This document shows, in pieces, positions 1 to 8,216 of a stretch of 24,892 nt of DNA. A program made the translations under genes and the position numbers. The stretch's first letter is position 1; the number at the start of each line of letters is the position of its first letter. The stretch is from Planctomycetota bacterium (GTDB lineage Bacteria; Planctomycetota; UBA1135; UBA2386): assembly GCA_020425885.1 (NCBI GenBank), contig JAGQRA010000623.1, positions 1 to 24,892 on the forward strand, in the 5' to 3' direction. The notes below the pieces were generated by a model. The model ran no database searches. It worked only from the letters and a program-made list of their open reading frames with translations, and was not told the origin of the DNA.

Positions 1-60
1 CTCCGCGAACGGGCTCGCAACCGACCGGCGCGACCGAGGCCGATCCAGCCCGGACCGTAA
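1..60 (+). CDS. possible C-terminal end of an upstream gene (partial)
   Basis: The frame beginning at base 1 is open for 19 codons and ends at TAA 58-60, 22 bases before the next start codon. The encoded tail is rich in Arg and Pro and matches nothing I recognise. It could be the end of an upstream gene in the same transcription unit, or chance. In GC-rich DNA a short open frame proves little, and the frame of the following gene is also open back to base 2. Very low certainty. Confidence 0.22.
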   Translation, partial: LRERARNRPARPRPIQPGP

Positions 61-82
61 CCGAACGACCTGGAGGCGGGCG

Positions 83-2767
83 ATGAGGACTTGGACGAAG
101 CGCTGCGTGTGCGGCGGCCTCGCGGTCGCGCTGGCCGGTTGTCAGGGTGACGGATCGGACATCGGTCCGCGATTCGAACCGGTGCCGTCGTCGAGCAGCA
201 AGGTGAACGTCTACGACGACGACAACCACGGCGTCGTCGGCGCGACCGTCGCCGTCTCCGGCTCGGGCGACCGCGCCCTCACCGGTCGCAACGGGCGCGG
301 CGACCTGTTCGCCAGCATGAGCGGTCGTCCGGTGATCGGCGTGCAGGCCGCCCAGGCCTCCGCGGTCGCGGGCGACATGCTCGGCAGCCTGACGGCGGCG
401 ATGCCGATGACCGGCGGCGACCTGCCGATGGTGTTGCATCTGCCCGATGTCGCGAACAGCAGTTCGTTTCCGTTCACGGTCGGCCTGCAGTCCGGCCCCA
501 CGGCCGTGACCAACGCCCTGACTGCCGGCGGCGTGCTCTCGGCGGCGCCGGGGACGACGATCGCCATGACCAACGGCGCCGGGCAGGGCACGCTGCGGAC
601 GGCGTCGCTGCGGGCCGTGCATCTGGCCGGCGAGTTGCCCGGCGGCAATGCGATCCTGTTCGGCAGGGGGGTCTACATCGATCCGCCGCAGGTCACGTTC
701 ACACCGGGGGCCACGCTGGAGGTCGTCGACGACGTCCTGATGACGGCGACGAACACCGCGGGCACGGTGACGTTGTATCGGCTCGACGACACGACCGGTG
801 AGTGGAGCGCCGTCGGCAACGCGGTCGCGAGCGCCGGCACGATCCGGAGCGTGGGCGGCATCGATCGCGGCGGGCTCCATGCCTTCGGTCTGCTCGTCAC
901 CGGCGGGTCCGTGCGTGGCCGCGTCGTCGATGCCCGCGGCGACGCGGTGCGCGATGCCCTGGTCTGCGTCGACGGCCGCTGGACCCGGACCGGCGGCGAT
1001 GGTCGCTTCCTCGTCGACGACGTGCCGGCGGTTACCGGTGATGGCGCGCCGCGCGGCGCCGAGATCGAGGTCTTCGCCGGCGGCGACTGGCTGCCGGCCA
1101 TCGCCACGGCGAGCGTCGTCATGAACGGCACCGACGAGATCGTCATCGCCGACGTCGTGCTCGACACCGCCCGGTGCACCAACATCCGGATCCAACAGGT
1201 CCGCCGCGCCCGCGCCGAACCGATCCGTCCGGCGCGGATCAGCTCGTTGTTCGATGCCGTGGCGTTGGCCGCGATGAGCGATGCCGATGGCCGGGTCGTC
1301 TACGAGGACGTGCCGTCGCGCTGGTTCGGCTTCCAGGAGGCGTTCGCCAAGGACCGCGAGCGGGCCTACTACGCCCAGGCGGTCGGTTACAGCAATCCCG
1401 GGCAACGTTGGCTCGATGCGTTCCAGTTCTTCGACGAGCTGCCCTGGATGGTCGGTTCGCGCAGCTCACGGGTGCTCGTGACCGATGCCGTGGGCGGAGG
1501 TCCGATCTACGACGCGGCGGTCGTTCAGGGGGCGGATCCCGACCAGGGCCACGTCGGCCAGACGCGCGAGGCCGGGGTGCTGTTCGCCGGCCGTTCACTG
1601 AATGGGCGGGTCACCGGGAGCTTCCGCAGCGAGCGCGACGGCGAGGTCATCGTGCACGCGTTCTCGATCGTCCACCCGGATGGCGAGCACATCGAACTGC
1701 CGATCCGACAGGTGCTGCGGCGACCGCTCGGCGCGTTCGATCGATTCGGCATGGTCGCCGGCACCGTGACCGGTGCCGATGCCGGGGCCGTGCATCGACT
1801 GCGCGTGACCCGTCGCATCGAGCGGCAGGAATGGTGGGACCAGGCCGTGACCGGAACGGCGATCCGATCGGCGCTGCCGATCGAACTCGATCCGGCGGCC
1901 ACCCATGGCGCCTTCGTCGCCGGCGTCGATCGTTCGGGCGGCCACCTCGCCGTGGCCGAACTCGATGGCACCGCCTCGACGCTGCAGAAGCTCGCCGTCG
2001 CTGAGGATGTCGTCCCGGTCGAGGGCGGGGTCACCGTCATGGATCTGGCGCTCGAACACGAGGCGTCGGCGGTGTTCTCGGCCCCCGGCGTGTTGGCGGC
2101 GCTCGATGGCGCGATCCCGTCCGGCGCGCTGGGCTTCGACCTCGCGCTCGAGCAACCATCGGGACGGGTCGTGGACATCGTCCAAGGGCTCACCGGCAAT
2201 CACACCGTCTCGGGTGCCGACGTCACCTTCTCGCTGCCGGCGCTCGGCGGCGCCATCGCCGACGATGCCTGGCTGGTGATGCTCGGCGGCTCGGCCACCG
2301 GCGGTGGCGGCACGGTCTCACAGCATTGCATGCTGCGGCTGGCAGGTGGGGCAACGACGACCACGGCGGCGATGTTGGCGGCGCCGACCATCACCTCGCC
2401 GTCGCCGGGCGAAACCGTGGCCAGCGGCGGGTTCACGGTCCGGTTCGCGTTGCCCGCGGCGGCCCAGTACGCCGCGCTCGAGCTGCGCAGCCAGGTCACC
2501 GGCGAGCTGCTGCTGTGGGACATCCTGATCCCGCCAGGGACCGCGGAGTTCGCCTTCGTGCGCCTGCCGGCGGCGGCCGACTCGCCGCTGATCCCGGGCC
2601 GCGACTACATCCTGACCCTGTCGGCGTTCGCGGCGTTCGCCGATGGGCCGCTCTCGGTGTCGAACTATCCGTACCGCGAGCTGACGACCTTCCTGCAGTC
2701 GATCGGCGCCACCGAACGCGGGGTCTACGCGGTGTCGTCACATCGCATCGAGATCAGGACGCAATAG
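83..2767 (+). CDS. large lipoprotein with carboxypeptidase-regulatory-like beta domains
   Basis: An 894-residue predicted lipoprotein. GGAGG at 72-76 lies six bases before ATG 83 and fixes the start. Residues 1-20 form a Lys/Arg-headed hydrophobic signal ending in the lipobox LAGC (Cys20). Residues about 40-76 and 274-318 look like carboxypeptidase-regulatory-like (beta-sandwich) repeats: the second begins GGSVRGRVVDARGDAV and has the usual TGGDGRF turn. The C-terminal part, from about residue 770, opens with a Pro/Ser stretch followed by alternating hydrophobic beta strands, like an Ig or FnIII fold. No catalytic motif is visible. Role is inferred: a surface-anchored structural or ligand-binding protein. 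The next lipoprotein gene starts nine bases after its stop, so the two are probably co-transcribed. The frame is open upstream to the window edge, but the RBS plus signal peptide argue against a longer product. Confidence 0.8.
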   Translation: MRTWTKRCVCGGLAVALAGCQGDGSDIGPRFEPVPSSSSKVNVYDDDNHGVVGATVAVSGSGDRALTGRNGRGDLFASMSGRPVIGVQAAQASAVAGDMLGSLTAAMPMTGGDLPMVLHLPDVANSSSFPFTVGLQSGPTAVTNALTAGGVLSAAPGTTIAMTNGAGQGTLRTASLRAVHLAGELPGGNAILFGRGVYIDPPQVTFTPGATLEVVDDVLMTATNTAGTVTLYRLDDTTGEWSAVGNAVASAGTIRSVGGIDRGGLHAFGLLVTGGSVRGRVVDARGDAVRDALVCVDGRWTRTGGDGRFLVDDVPAVTGDGAPRGAEIEVFAGGDWLPAIATASVVMNGTDEIVIADVVLDTARCTNIRIQQVRRARAEPIRPARISSLFDAVALAAMSDADGRVVYEDVPSRWFGFQEAFAKDRERAYYAQAVGYSNPGQRWLDAFQFFDELPWMVGSRSSRVLVTDAVGGGPIYDAAVVQGADPDQGHVGQTREAGVLFAGRSLNGRVTGSFRSERDGEVIVHAFSIVHPDGEHIELPIRQVLRRPLGAFDRFGMVAGTVTGADAGAVHRLRVTRRIERQEWWDQAVTGTAIRSALPIELDPAATHGAFVAGVDRSGGHLAVAELDGTASTLQKLAVAEDVVPVEGGVTVMDLALEHEASAVFSAPGVLAALDGAIPSGALGFDLALEQPSGRVVDIVQGLTGNHTVSGADVTFSLPALGGAIADDAWLVMLGGSATGGGGTVSQHCMLRLAGGATTTTAAMLAAPTITSPSPGETVASGGFTVRFALPAAAQYAALELRSQVTGELLLWDILIPPGTAEFAFVRLPAAADSPLIPGRDYILTLSAFAAFADGPLSVSNYPYRELTTFLQSIGATERGVYAVSSHRIEIRTQ

Positions 2768-2775
2768 GTGTGGCG

Positions 2776-4059
2776 GTGACGCGGGGTGTCCGATGGCTCG
2801 CGTTGGTCGCGCTGGTCGGATGCCGCAGCGCCGAGACGGGCCCGTCGCGCGTGGTGACGTTGGAGTCGATCGGCATCATGCTGCGAGAAGGGCGCATCGA
2901 GCGCGCCGTCGAGGAGATCGAGAAGCTGCAGCCGCTCGACAGCGGCGACCACGAGCTGGCGCAATGGGATTCGGCCCTCGCCGAGCTGCTCTGGCGCGAC
3001 GACGACGCCATCCGGCATCAGCTCGACGCGGTGCGGCGGGCTCGGATCGCCAGGGTGGACGGCGACACCGACGCGATGTTGCGCGGTCGGTTGGGGGACC
3101 TGCTGTTCCAGGCTGGTCGCTACGGCGAGGCCACGGTGCCGTTGGAAGCCGGGGCCGTCGGCTCGCAGTCGGACCGTCGCAGCGCGTTCGCGGCGGTGTC
3201 TCGACTGCTGCCGTTCACGCTGCGTCAGACCGGGCCGTTGCTGACCGAGCAACAGCTGGTCGGGGCCGGCATCCCCGAGTTCGTCTGTCGGGCAGGCGGT
3301 CTGCAGCGCTCGTTCGCGATCGACACCGGTACCTCGATGACCACGCTGTCCTCCTCGATGGCGAGCGAACTGGGAGTCCGCGGCCGTAGGCCGGCCGGAT
3401 CGGTGGTCGACAGCATGGGGGGCGTCGTGCCGGTCGAGGTCGGCGTGCTGACCCGCTTCGCGGTCGGCGACGTCGATGTCGGCGACGTGCCGGTGCTGAT
3501 CGTCGAAGACGCCGCGATGACGCTGCGTGACCTCTACGGCGGCGACGAGCAGGTGCCCCGCGGAGTGCTGGGCCTGAACCTGTTGGGCACGTTTCGCATG
3601 ACCGTCGATCCGGAGCGCAACAGCGTGACCTTCGAATTGCCGCGGCGGCTGCCGGCCATGGGGTCGGTGCAGTGTGTCCGCGCCAATGGCCGTTGCCTGG
3701 TTCCGGTCACGATCGACAGCGGACGGTTGTGGTTCGTGCTCGACACCGGCGCAAGCCACTCGAGTCTGACCCCGTCCGGGATGGCATGCCTGTCGGCGGG
3801 ACGTCGCGCGGTGCCGGCCTTTCGTCGCGTGCGTTCGGTCGGTGGCGGGCAGATCGCCGTGCGCGAGGTGTGCGATCTGGTGCTGCGCGTCTCCGAGGCC
3901 AGATTCCGCGGCGTCGTGCTGCCCATCATCCCACGTGATCCCGGCGGCTCCTTTCCCGTGCACGGTGTGCTCGGCATGGATCTGCTCGGCAGGTGCCGGC
4001 TCACCCTCGACAGCGGGCGGGCGCGGGTGCAACCGCATGATCCGGACACGGGTTGGTAG
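2776..4059 (+). CDS. lipoprotein with two tandem retropepsin-like aspartic protease domains
   Basis: A 427-residue protein starting at GTG 2776, with TAGGTG (2765-2770) as a possible RBS; GTG 2770 is an alternative start. The N-terminus MTRGVRWLALVALVGC carries a lipobox (LVGC, Cys16). Residues about 28-150 are helical and TPR-like. Two retropepsin-type domains follow. The first has DTGTS with Asp183 and the distal VLGLNLLG motif around residues 264-271. The second has DTGAS with Asp323 and VLGMDLLG around 398-405. The 83- and 77-residue spacings between catalytic and distal motifs match the Asp_protease_2 / gag-asp_proteas families. Both Asp-Thr-Gly triads are intact, so the two copies could pair within one chain to make an active site as in pepsin, or dimerise. 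Predicted periplasmic and membrane-anchored; the substrate is unknown. It lies between a large lipoprotein and a kinase-like gene, all on one strand. Confidence 0.82.
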   Translation: MTRGVRWLALVALVGCRSAETGPSRVVTLESIGIMLREGRIERAVEEIEKLQPLDSGDHELAQWDSALAELLWRDDDAIRHQLDAVRRARIARVDGDTDAMLRGRLGDLLFQAGRYGEATVPLEAGAVGSQSDRRSAFAAVSRLLPFTLRQTGPLLTEQQLVGAGIPEFVCRAGGLQRSFAIDTGTSMTTLSSSMASELGVRGRRPAGSVVDSMGGVVPVEVGVLTRFAVGDVDVGDVPVLIVEDAAMTLRDLYGGDEQVPRGVLGLNLLGTFRMTVDPERNSVTFELPRRLPAMGSVQCVRANGRCLVPVTIDSGRLWFVLDTGASHSSLTPSGMACLSAGRRAVPAFRRVRSVGGGQIAVREVCDLVLRVSEARFRGVVLPIIPRDPGGSFPVHGVLGMDLLGRCRLTLDSGRARVQPHDPDTGW

Positions 4060-4081
4060 TCGGGTAGGTTGCCGCTACAAC
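4053..4081 (+). promoter_or_regulatory. candidate sigma70 promoter giving a leaderless or near-leaderless mRNA
   Basis: TTGGTA (4053-4058), a 17-base spacer and TACAAC (4076-4081) resemble -35 and -10 boxes. The -10 box ends six bases before ATG 4088, and no Shine-Dalgarno sequence lies between them. This geometry puts the transcription start at or next to the ATG. The -35 box sits at the stop codon of the preceding gene. Found by eye only. Confidence 0.35.
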
Positions 4082-4087
4082 ACTGCC

Positions 4088-5110
4088 ATGGCTAAGCCCG
4101 CCCAGGTGCAGTCATCGACGGGGATCCCTGTTGAAGCGCTGTCAGATGCGATCGCCTTCATCGAGGCCGATGGCAGGCTTTCGCCGCGCAACCGATCGAT
4201 GCAGGAAGTGCTGCAGGGCATCGAGGTCGAGGCGCTGGATCAGCTTCCGCTCGCCGTCGAAGCCATGGATCGGCTGCTCGCCGGCGAACCCGTGGCGGTC
4301 GCCGCTGCCGATGGTCCGATCGATGTCCGGATCGTGACCCAAGGTGAAGACCGATGGTTGTTCGCCGTCGACTCATCCCCGGCACAGCGTGCGCTCGCCG
4401 TCGAACTCGCCGGCCGGCGGTTGCGTGTGCTCGGCGATCTGTCCAGCTCGCTCGTCCACGATCTCGCGAACCTGCTGCTCGCCGGGGTCGGTGTCGCCGA
4501 GGCCCTGCGGCCCTACGTCGAAGACGCCGCCGAAATGCAGTCGCTCAGTGACATGCAGCAGGGGGTCAGGAAAGGCGCGGTGCTCTGCCGCGCCCTGACC
4601 CGCGCGTTGACGAGTGAGGTCCGGAGCTGGGAACGGGTAGCGCTCGGCGTCGTGATCGACGACGTCATCGCCGTCGGCCGCAAGGGCGCGATGCGTCGCG
4701 GCGTCGAGCTGTCCGCCACCAAGGCCGGCGAGCCTTCGATCCGGGTGCATGTCGCCGAAGCCGTGCAGTCGATCGTCGAGGTGCTGCTGTTCTGCCTGGC
4801 CGGTGGAACGACGTCGATCGCGATCCACGGCAGCGCCGAGTGCGCGCCGATCGGCGCCGGGCGGGAACGCAACCTGGGTCGCATCCGTGTGGTCGCGAGC
4901 GCCGTCGAAGCCACGGCGGCGGCCCAGGCGATGGCGACCGTGCAACTCGGTCAGGGCATGCTGTTGGCCCTCTCGATGACGAAGTCCGACAGCTCGGGTC
5001 TGGCGCACGCTGCGATCGCCATGGCTCGTGCCGGTGGCGCTCTGACCGCGACGGAGGTCGACGGTGGGTTGGCCTTCGACTTCGTCTGGCCCGCGGTCAG
5101 GCCGGCGTAG
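4088..5110 (+). CDS. PAS/histidine-kinase-like protein with a degenerate ATPase domain
   Basis: A 340-residue cytoplasmic protein with no signal or membrane segment. Residues about 15-105 resemble a PAS fold (AIAFIEADGRLSPRNRSMQE). Residues about 110-180 form a helical pair starting LVHDLAN, the H-box form (HDxxN) of HisKA-type kinases, with His124 as the phospho-acceptor. The following region lies where a HATPase_c domain should be, and EAVQSIVEVLLFCLAG occupies the N-box position. The Asn and the Gly-rich G1/G2 boxes that bind ATP are missing. It may therefore act as a phosphotransfer or scaffold protein, or receive phosphate from another kinase; this is inference. No SD precedes ATG 4088. 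Its 3' end overlaps the opposite-strand transglutaminase gene by 14 bases. No response regulator gene is adjacent. Confidence 0.65.
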   Translation: MAKPAQVQSSTGIPVEALSDAIAFIEADGRLSPRNRSMQEVLQGIEVEALDQLPLAVEAMDRLLAGEPVAVAAADGPIDVRIVTQGEDRWLFAVDSSPAQRALAVELAGRRLRVLGDLSSSLVHDLANLLLAGVGVAEALRPYVEDAAEMQSLSDMQQGVRKGAVLCRALTRALTSEVRSWERVALGVVIDDVIAVGRKGAMRRGVELSATKAGEPSIRVHVAEAVQSIVEVLLFCLAGGTTSIAIHGSAECAPIGAGRERNLGRIRVVASAVEATAAAQAMATVQLGQGMLLALSMTKSDSSGLAHAAIAMARAGGALTATEVDGGLAFDFVWPAVRPA

Positions 5111-7142
5111 GTCGGTCACCGGCGGATTCCGCGGGCGTCCAAGGCTCGGTCTGGATGGCGGCGTCCAGCCCACGCAGCAGGATGCGCTCGCGTTGCTCGT
5201 CGTAGCTGCGACCGCCGAAGCGCACCTCCTGATAGGTGCGGAAGGCCATGGCGACGGCGGGGTCGAGGCGCGCTCGGCTGGCCAGCACGATCCCGAACTC
5301 CTCCAGCGTCTGGCCGCGGCGACGGGCGTGTCCGGCCTCCGCCAGCGCGCGCAGGATCCGGATCAACAGCCGCCGCGCCGCCAACATCGAGCGTGGCATC
5401 ACGATCCGCTCCGTCGCCTTCCGGTTGCCAGGCCACATCGTCGCCGCCACCGCCATCACCAGCGCCAGGATCAGGACCCATGGTTGCAGCAGGAAGTCGA
5501 TCAGCCCGCCCCAGAAAGTCGTGGCGTCCGCCGGCGATGCCGGGTCGCCGAGGCCCTGGTCGTCCTCGGGCGTCATCTGCGTCGGGATGCGCTGGCCGCG
5601 TTCTTCGGCCGGAGTCGGATCGAAGACGACGAAGCCGTACCTCAGGAACGGGATCTCGACCCATGCATGCGAGTGCTGTGAGCCGAAGACGCGAGCCTCG
5701 GGTTCGCGCCGGTCCCGATCACCGCCGTAGAGGCCGGTGCCGATGCGGCACGGGATGCCGCGCAGCCGCAGCATCAGGGTCGCGGCGGAGGCGAAGTGCA
5801 TGCAGTAGCCGCGCCGCATCGAGAACAGGAAGTTGTCGAGATCGTGCGGGTACGGTCCCGTCGGCTGGACGCGGTCATAGCGGCAGCGCAGATCGAGCCC
5901 GTCGGCGATGCGTTGCGCGATCTGCCACGGCGGACCGTTCGCGCCCCATTCGTCCAGCAACTGCTCGTATCGAAGTCGATCGTCGTCGTCGAAGTCCGGC
6001 GGCAGCGCCAGCAGCTCGCCCTGCAGCTTGCGGTCGACCTCCGCGTTCAGGTCGGGGTCGCGGAGATCCTGATAGGCCACGGCGTAGTCGGTCCGTTCGC
6101 CGTTCATCTGCTGGCGCAACCACATGCGCTCCCGGTCGAAGAGCAGGCCGGGGACCTCGCGCAACCTGGTGGCCGTCGGCGGCACGAAGACGTGGTTGCG
6201 GGCGCCGGCGAAGCGCTCGACCTCGAGCCAGTGCTCGGGCACCCCCGGGAACGTCGGCCGCAGCACGTGATCGGCCCGATCCTCGCCCCGGACCAGGTGG
6301 ATCGGCCCCGGATCCCAGTTGTCACAGGTCGTCGGGCGGGAGAAGAAGCCCGAGCGCAGGTAGAGGCCGCTCGGCGTCGGGCTGCCGTTGTCGGTGCGAA
6401 CCAGGACGAGCTGCTCTCCGGTCAGTCCCGACAGCAACCCGCCGCCGCCGAGATCGAAGGAGTCGGAGAGTCCCTGGCGGTTCGCGCTCGGATTCGCGGT
6501 AGCCGCCGCCGAGCTCGTTTCGGGTCCGGTCCGTAGCGGCGACGGAATCCAGGCCAGGGTGCGATCGATGGCGAAGGCCGTGAACAGGCAGGGCAAGGCG
6601 ATCGCGATCGCAGTCCACAGCACCGGGCGCAGGGCCCTGGTTCGCCTCGGCCCGCGTCGGGGGTTGCGGCTGATCGCGAGCACCGCGAGATGCGACTCGC
6701 TGCGCAGCGCGAGGCACGCCAGCACGCAGTAGGCCGCGAGCAGCGGGACGTCCATGCCGCCGAGGATCACACCGACGAGGAGGACGCAGAAGCTGAGGAA
6801 CAGGCCCAGCGCGGCATCGGCGGCTCGGCGACGGATGCTGACGAAGGTCAGCGGCGGCAGGATCGTGCAGGCCAGGATGGCCGGGCGTGACAGCGGATCC
6901 GAGTAGTTGAGGGCCAGCGCGAAGGCCAGCGCCTGCGCCACCGAGGCCGCGACGGCGCGCAGCCATGGACGATCGGGTCGGCGGCGCAGCAAGCCGAACA
7001 GGGCCGCCGGCACGGTCCAGGCGAGCAGCCAACCGGTCGGCAGTTGTCGGTGTGGCAGGTTGGCGATGGCCAGCGCGCCGCAGGCGAGCAGAGCCAGCGC
7101 GGCGAGCCACTCGGCGCCCTTCGAGTCGCGGCCGGCGCTCAT
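5097..7142 (-). CDS. membrane transglutaminase-like protein (TgpA/DUF3488-DUF4129 type)
   Basis: A 681-residue protein. Its start ATG (7140-7142) overlaps the stop codon of the upstream DUF58 gene as ATGA, which sets the start and implies translational coupling. About seven hydrophobic helices fill residues 10-210, for example GWLLAWTVPAALFGLL and ALGLFLSFCVLLVGVILG. A large extracytoplasmic region contains a transglutaminase-like core with the triad Cys447 (in RRGYCMHFASAATLMLR), His492 (HSHAWVEI) and Asp508 (VVFDPTP). One more membrane helix follows at about 555-575 (PWVLILALVMAVAATMW). The helical C-terminus resembles DUF4129. The layout matches TgpA-like proteins, which are usually encoded beside MoxR and DUF58 as here. 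The natural substrate of such enzymes is largely unknown. The triad is complete, so activity is plausible. Confidence 0.88.
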   Translation of the reverse strand: MSAGRDSKGAEWLAALALLACGALAIANLPHRQLPTGWLLAWTVPAALFGLLRRRPDRPWLRAVAASVAQALAFALALNYSDPLSRPAILACTILPPLTFVSIRRRAADAALGLFLSFCVLLVGVILGGMDVPLLAAYCVLACLALRSESHLAVLAISRNPRRGPRRTRALRPVLWTAIAIALPCLFTAFAIDRTLAWIPSPLRTGPETSSAAATANPSANRQGLSDSFDLGGGGLLSGLTGEQLVLVRTDNGSPTPSGLYLRSGFFSRPTTCDNWDPGPIHLVRGEDRADHVLRPTFPGVPEHWLEVERFAGARNHVFVPPTATRLREVPGLLFDRERMWLRQQMNGERTDYAVAYQDLRDPDLNAEVDRKLQGELLALPPDFDDDDRLRYEQLLDEWGANGPPWQIAQRIADGLDLRCRYDRVQPTGPYPHDLDNFLFSMRRGYCMHFASAATLMLRLRGIPCRIGTGLYGGDRDRREPEARVFGSQHSHAWVEIPFLRYGFVVFDPTPAEERGQRIPTQMTPEDDQGLGDPASPADATTFWGGLIDFLLQPWVLILALVMAVAATMWPGNRKATERIVMPRSMLAARRLLIRILRALAEAGHARRRGQTLEEFGIVLASRARLDPAVAMAFRTYQEVRFGGRSYDEQRERILLRGLDAAIQTEPWTPAESAGDRPTPA

Positions 7143-8212
7143 TCGGACTCTCCATCGACGACGCGGATCGCGGCCGGCAGCCGGGCCTGATCGGCGGTGG
7201 CGAGGTACGACCCGGCCGGGATCCAATAGCAGTGCTCGTACCGTCGCAGCGAGTCGAGCGTCTGTCGCGGCAGCGGCGCGAAAGGTGTCGGCGTGGCTTC
7301 GGCGAGCAGGGTCAGGAGTTCGATCTCCCGCGCCCGGCTCTGCACCAGGATCCGGTTCGGCTCGGCGTCGAGCACGATGACGTCGAGTTCGGCGCCGCGA
7401 GCCCGCAGCTCGGTGAGCAGGGTGGCGCAGGCACCGAGGCTCCACTCGAACCGACGCTTGCCGCCTTCGAGGAGGCGGTTCGGTGGGCGGCGCAGATCGA
7501 GGACCAGACCGACCGTGCGCGGCATCCGTCCGCGGGTGACGCGGCGGACGAGGAGACCCAGGGCGGCGCTGCGTAGCGCATGGACCGCGCGCGAATCCTC
7601 GTCGGCCTGGTGTTCGCGAAGCGAGTGGAACTCGGGGCCGGCCAGCGCCGAGCGATCGCGCGGCGCGGCCTCGCGTTCGGCCACCGCGTTCATCAGATCG
7701 GCCCGCAACCGCACCCGTGCCGGCTCGGTGATCAGCTCGGCTTCGAGCGCGATGATGGCGCGGGCCTGGAACAGGCCGAGAGGCCAGGTCGAGGTCAGCA
7801 GGAAGACCCGTTCGATGCCGTGGCCTCGGGTGTTGCTGCGGGCGCGAAAGGTGACCCGCTGGGCCACGTTCGGCAGCAGCGTCGGCAGCAGCTGGGGCGG
7901 CTCGGTCCGCATCGTCGAGGGCTCGACCAGCAGACATTCGCGAAGCGGCCAGCGGCCGTTGTGGGTCATGATCAGCTGTTCGGTGAACGGAGCGCGGGCG
8001 ACCGTGCGGCGCAGTCCGACGCGGATTCCGGTGGCATGCAGCCGGCGTTGCTTGAGCACGAAGTCGATCAGCAGTGGCGCCGCCAGCAGCGCGGCCGCGA
8101 CCCGGGCATTGGCGTCTTCGCCGAGCCAGGCGGCGCTGGCCGCCAGGCCCGCGAGCCAGGCCACCACGCGGCCGCGCATCGTCAGTTCGATCGTGCTGGA
8201 GGACGCCGCCAT
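7139..8212 (-). CDS. DUF58 domain protein
   Basis: A 357-residue protein. ATG at 8210-8212 lies four bases after the MoxR stop; no SD is visible, so coupling to MoxR translation is likely. Two close hydrophobic segments (about residues 15-50) suggest an N-terminal membrane hairpin. A beta-rich region follows, then the DUF58 signature GPEFHSLREHQADEDSRAV at about residues 188-206, followed by the VHALRSAALGLLVRR segment that matches the usual R.I.W..sAR pattern except that the Trp is replaced. Downstream of the signature the fold is VWA-related in this family (RTVGLVLDLRRP). DUF58 proteins are typically partners of MoxR AAA+ ATPases. Its stop overlaps the next gene's start by four bases. Confidence 0.87.
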   Translation of the reverse strand: MAASSSTIELTMRGRVVAWLAGLAASAAWLGEDANARVAAALLAAPLLIDFVLKQRRLHATGIRVGLRRTVARAPFTEQLIMTHNGRWPLRECLLVEPSTMRTEPPQLLPTLLPNVAQRVTFRARSNTRGHGIERVFLLTSTWPLGLFQARAIIALEAELITEPARVRLRADLMNAVAEREAAPRDRSALAGPEFHSLREHQADEDSRAVHALRSAALGLLVRRVTRGRMPRTVGLVLDLRRPPNRLLEGGKRRFEWSLGACATLLTELRARGAELDVIVLDAEPNRILVQSRAREIELLTLLAEATPTPFAPLPRQTLDSLRRYEHCYWIPAGSYLATADQARLPAAIRVVDGESE

Positions 8213-8216
8213 GCGA

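Noticed and set aside
2725..4038. Long open frame (437 codons) on the minus strand opposite the double-protease gene
   Set aside because: Composition is His/Gln/Arg-rich with no domain, and it mirrors the third-position GC bias of the plus-strand gene, which has signal peptide and DTG motifs.
7143..7937. N-terminal extension of the transglutaminase frame by 265 codons
   Set aside because: The extension overlaps the DUF58 gene entirely and is Arg/Pro-rich; the ATGA overlap at 7139-7142 gives a natural start followed by a membrane segment.
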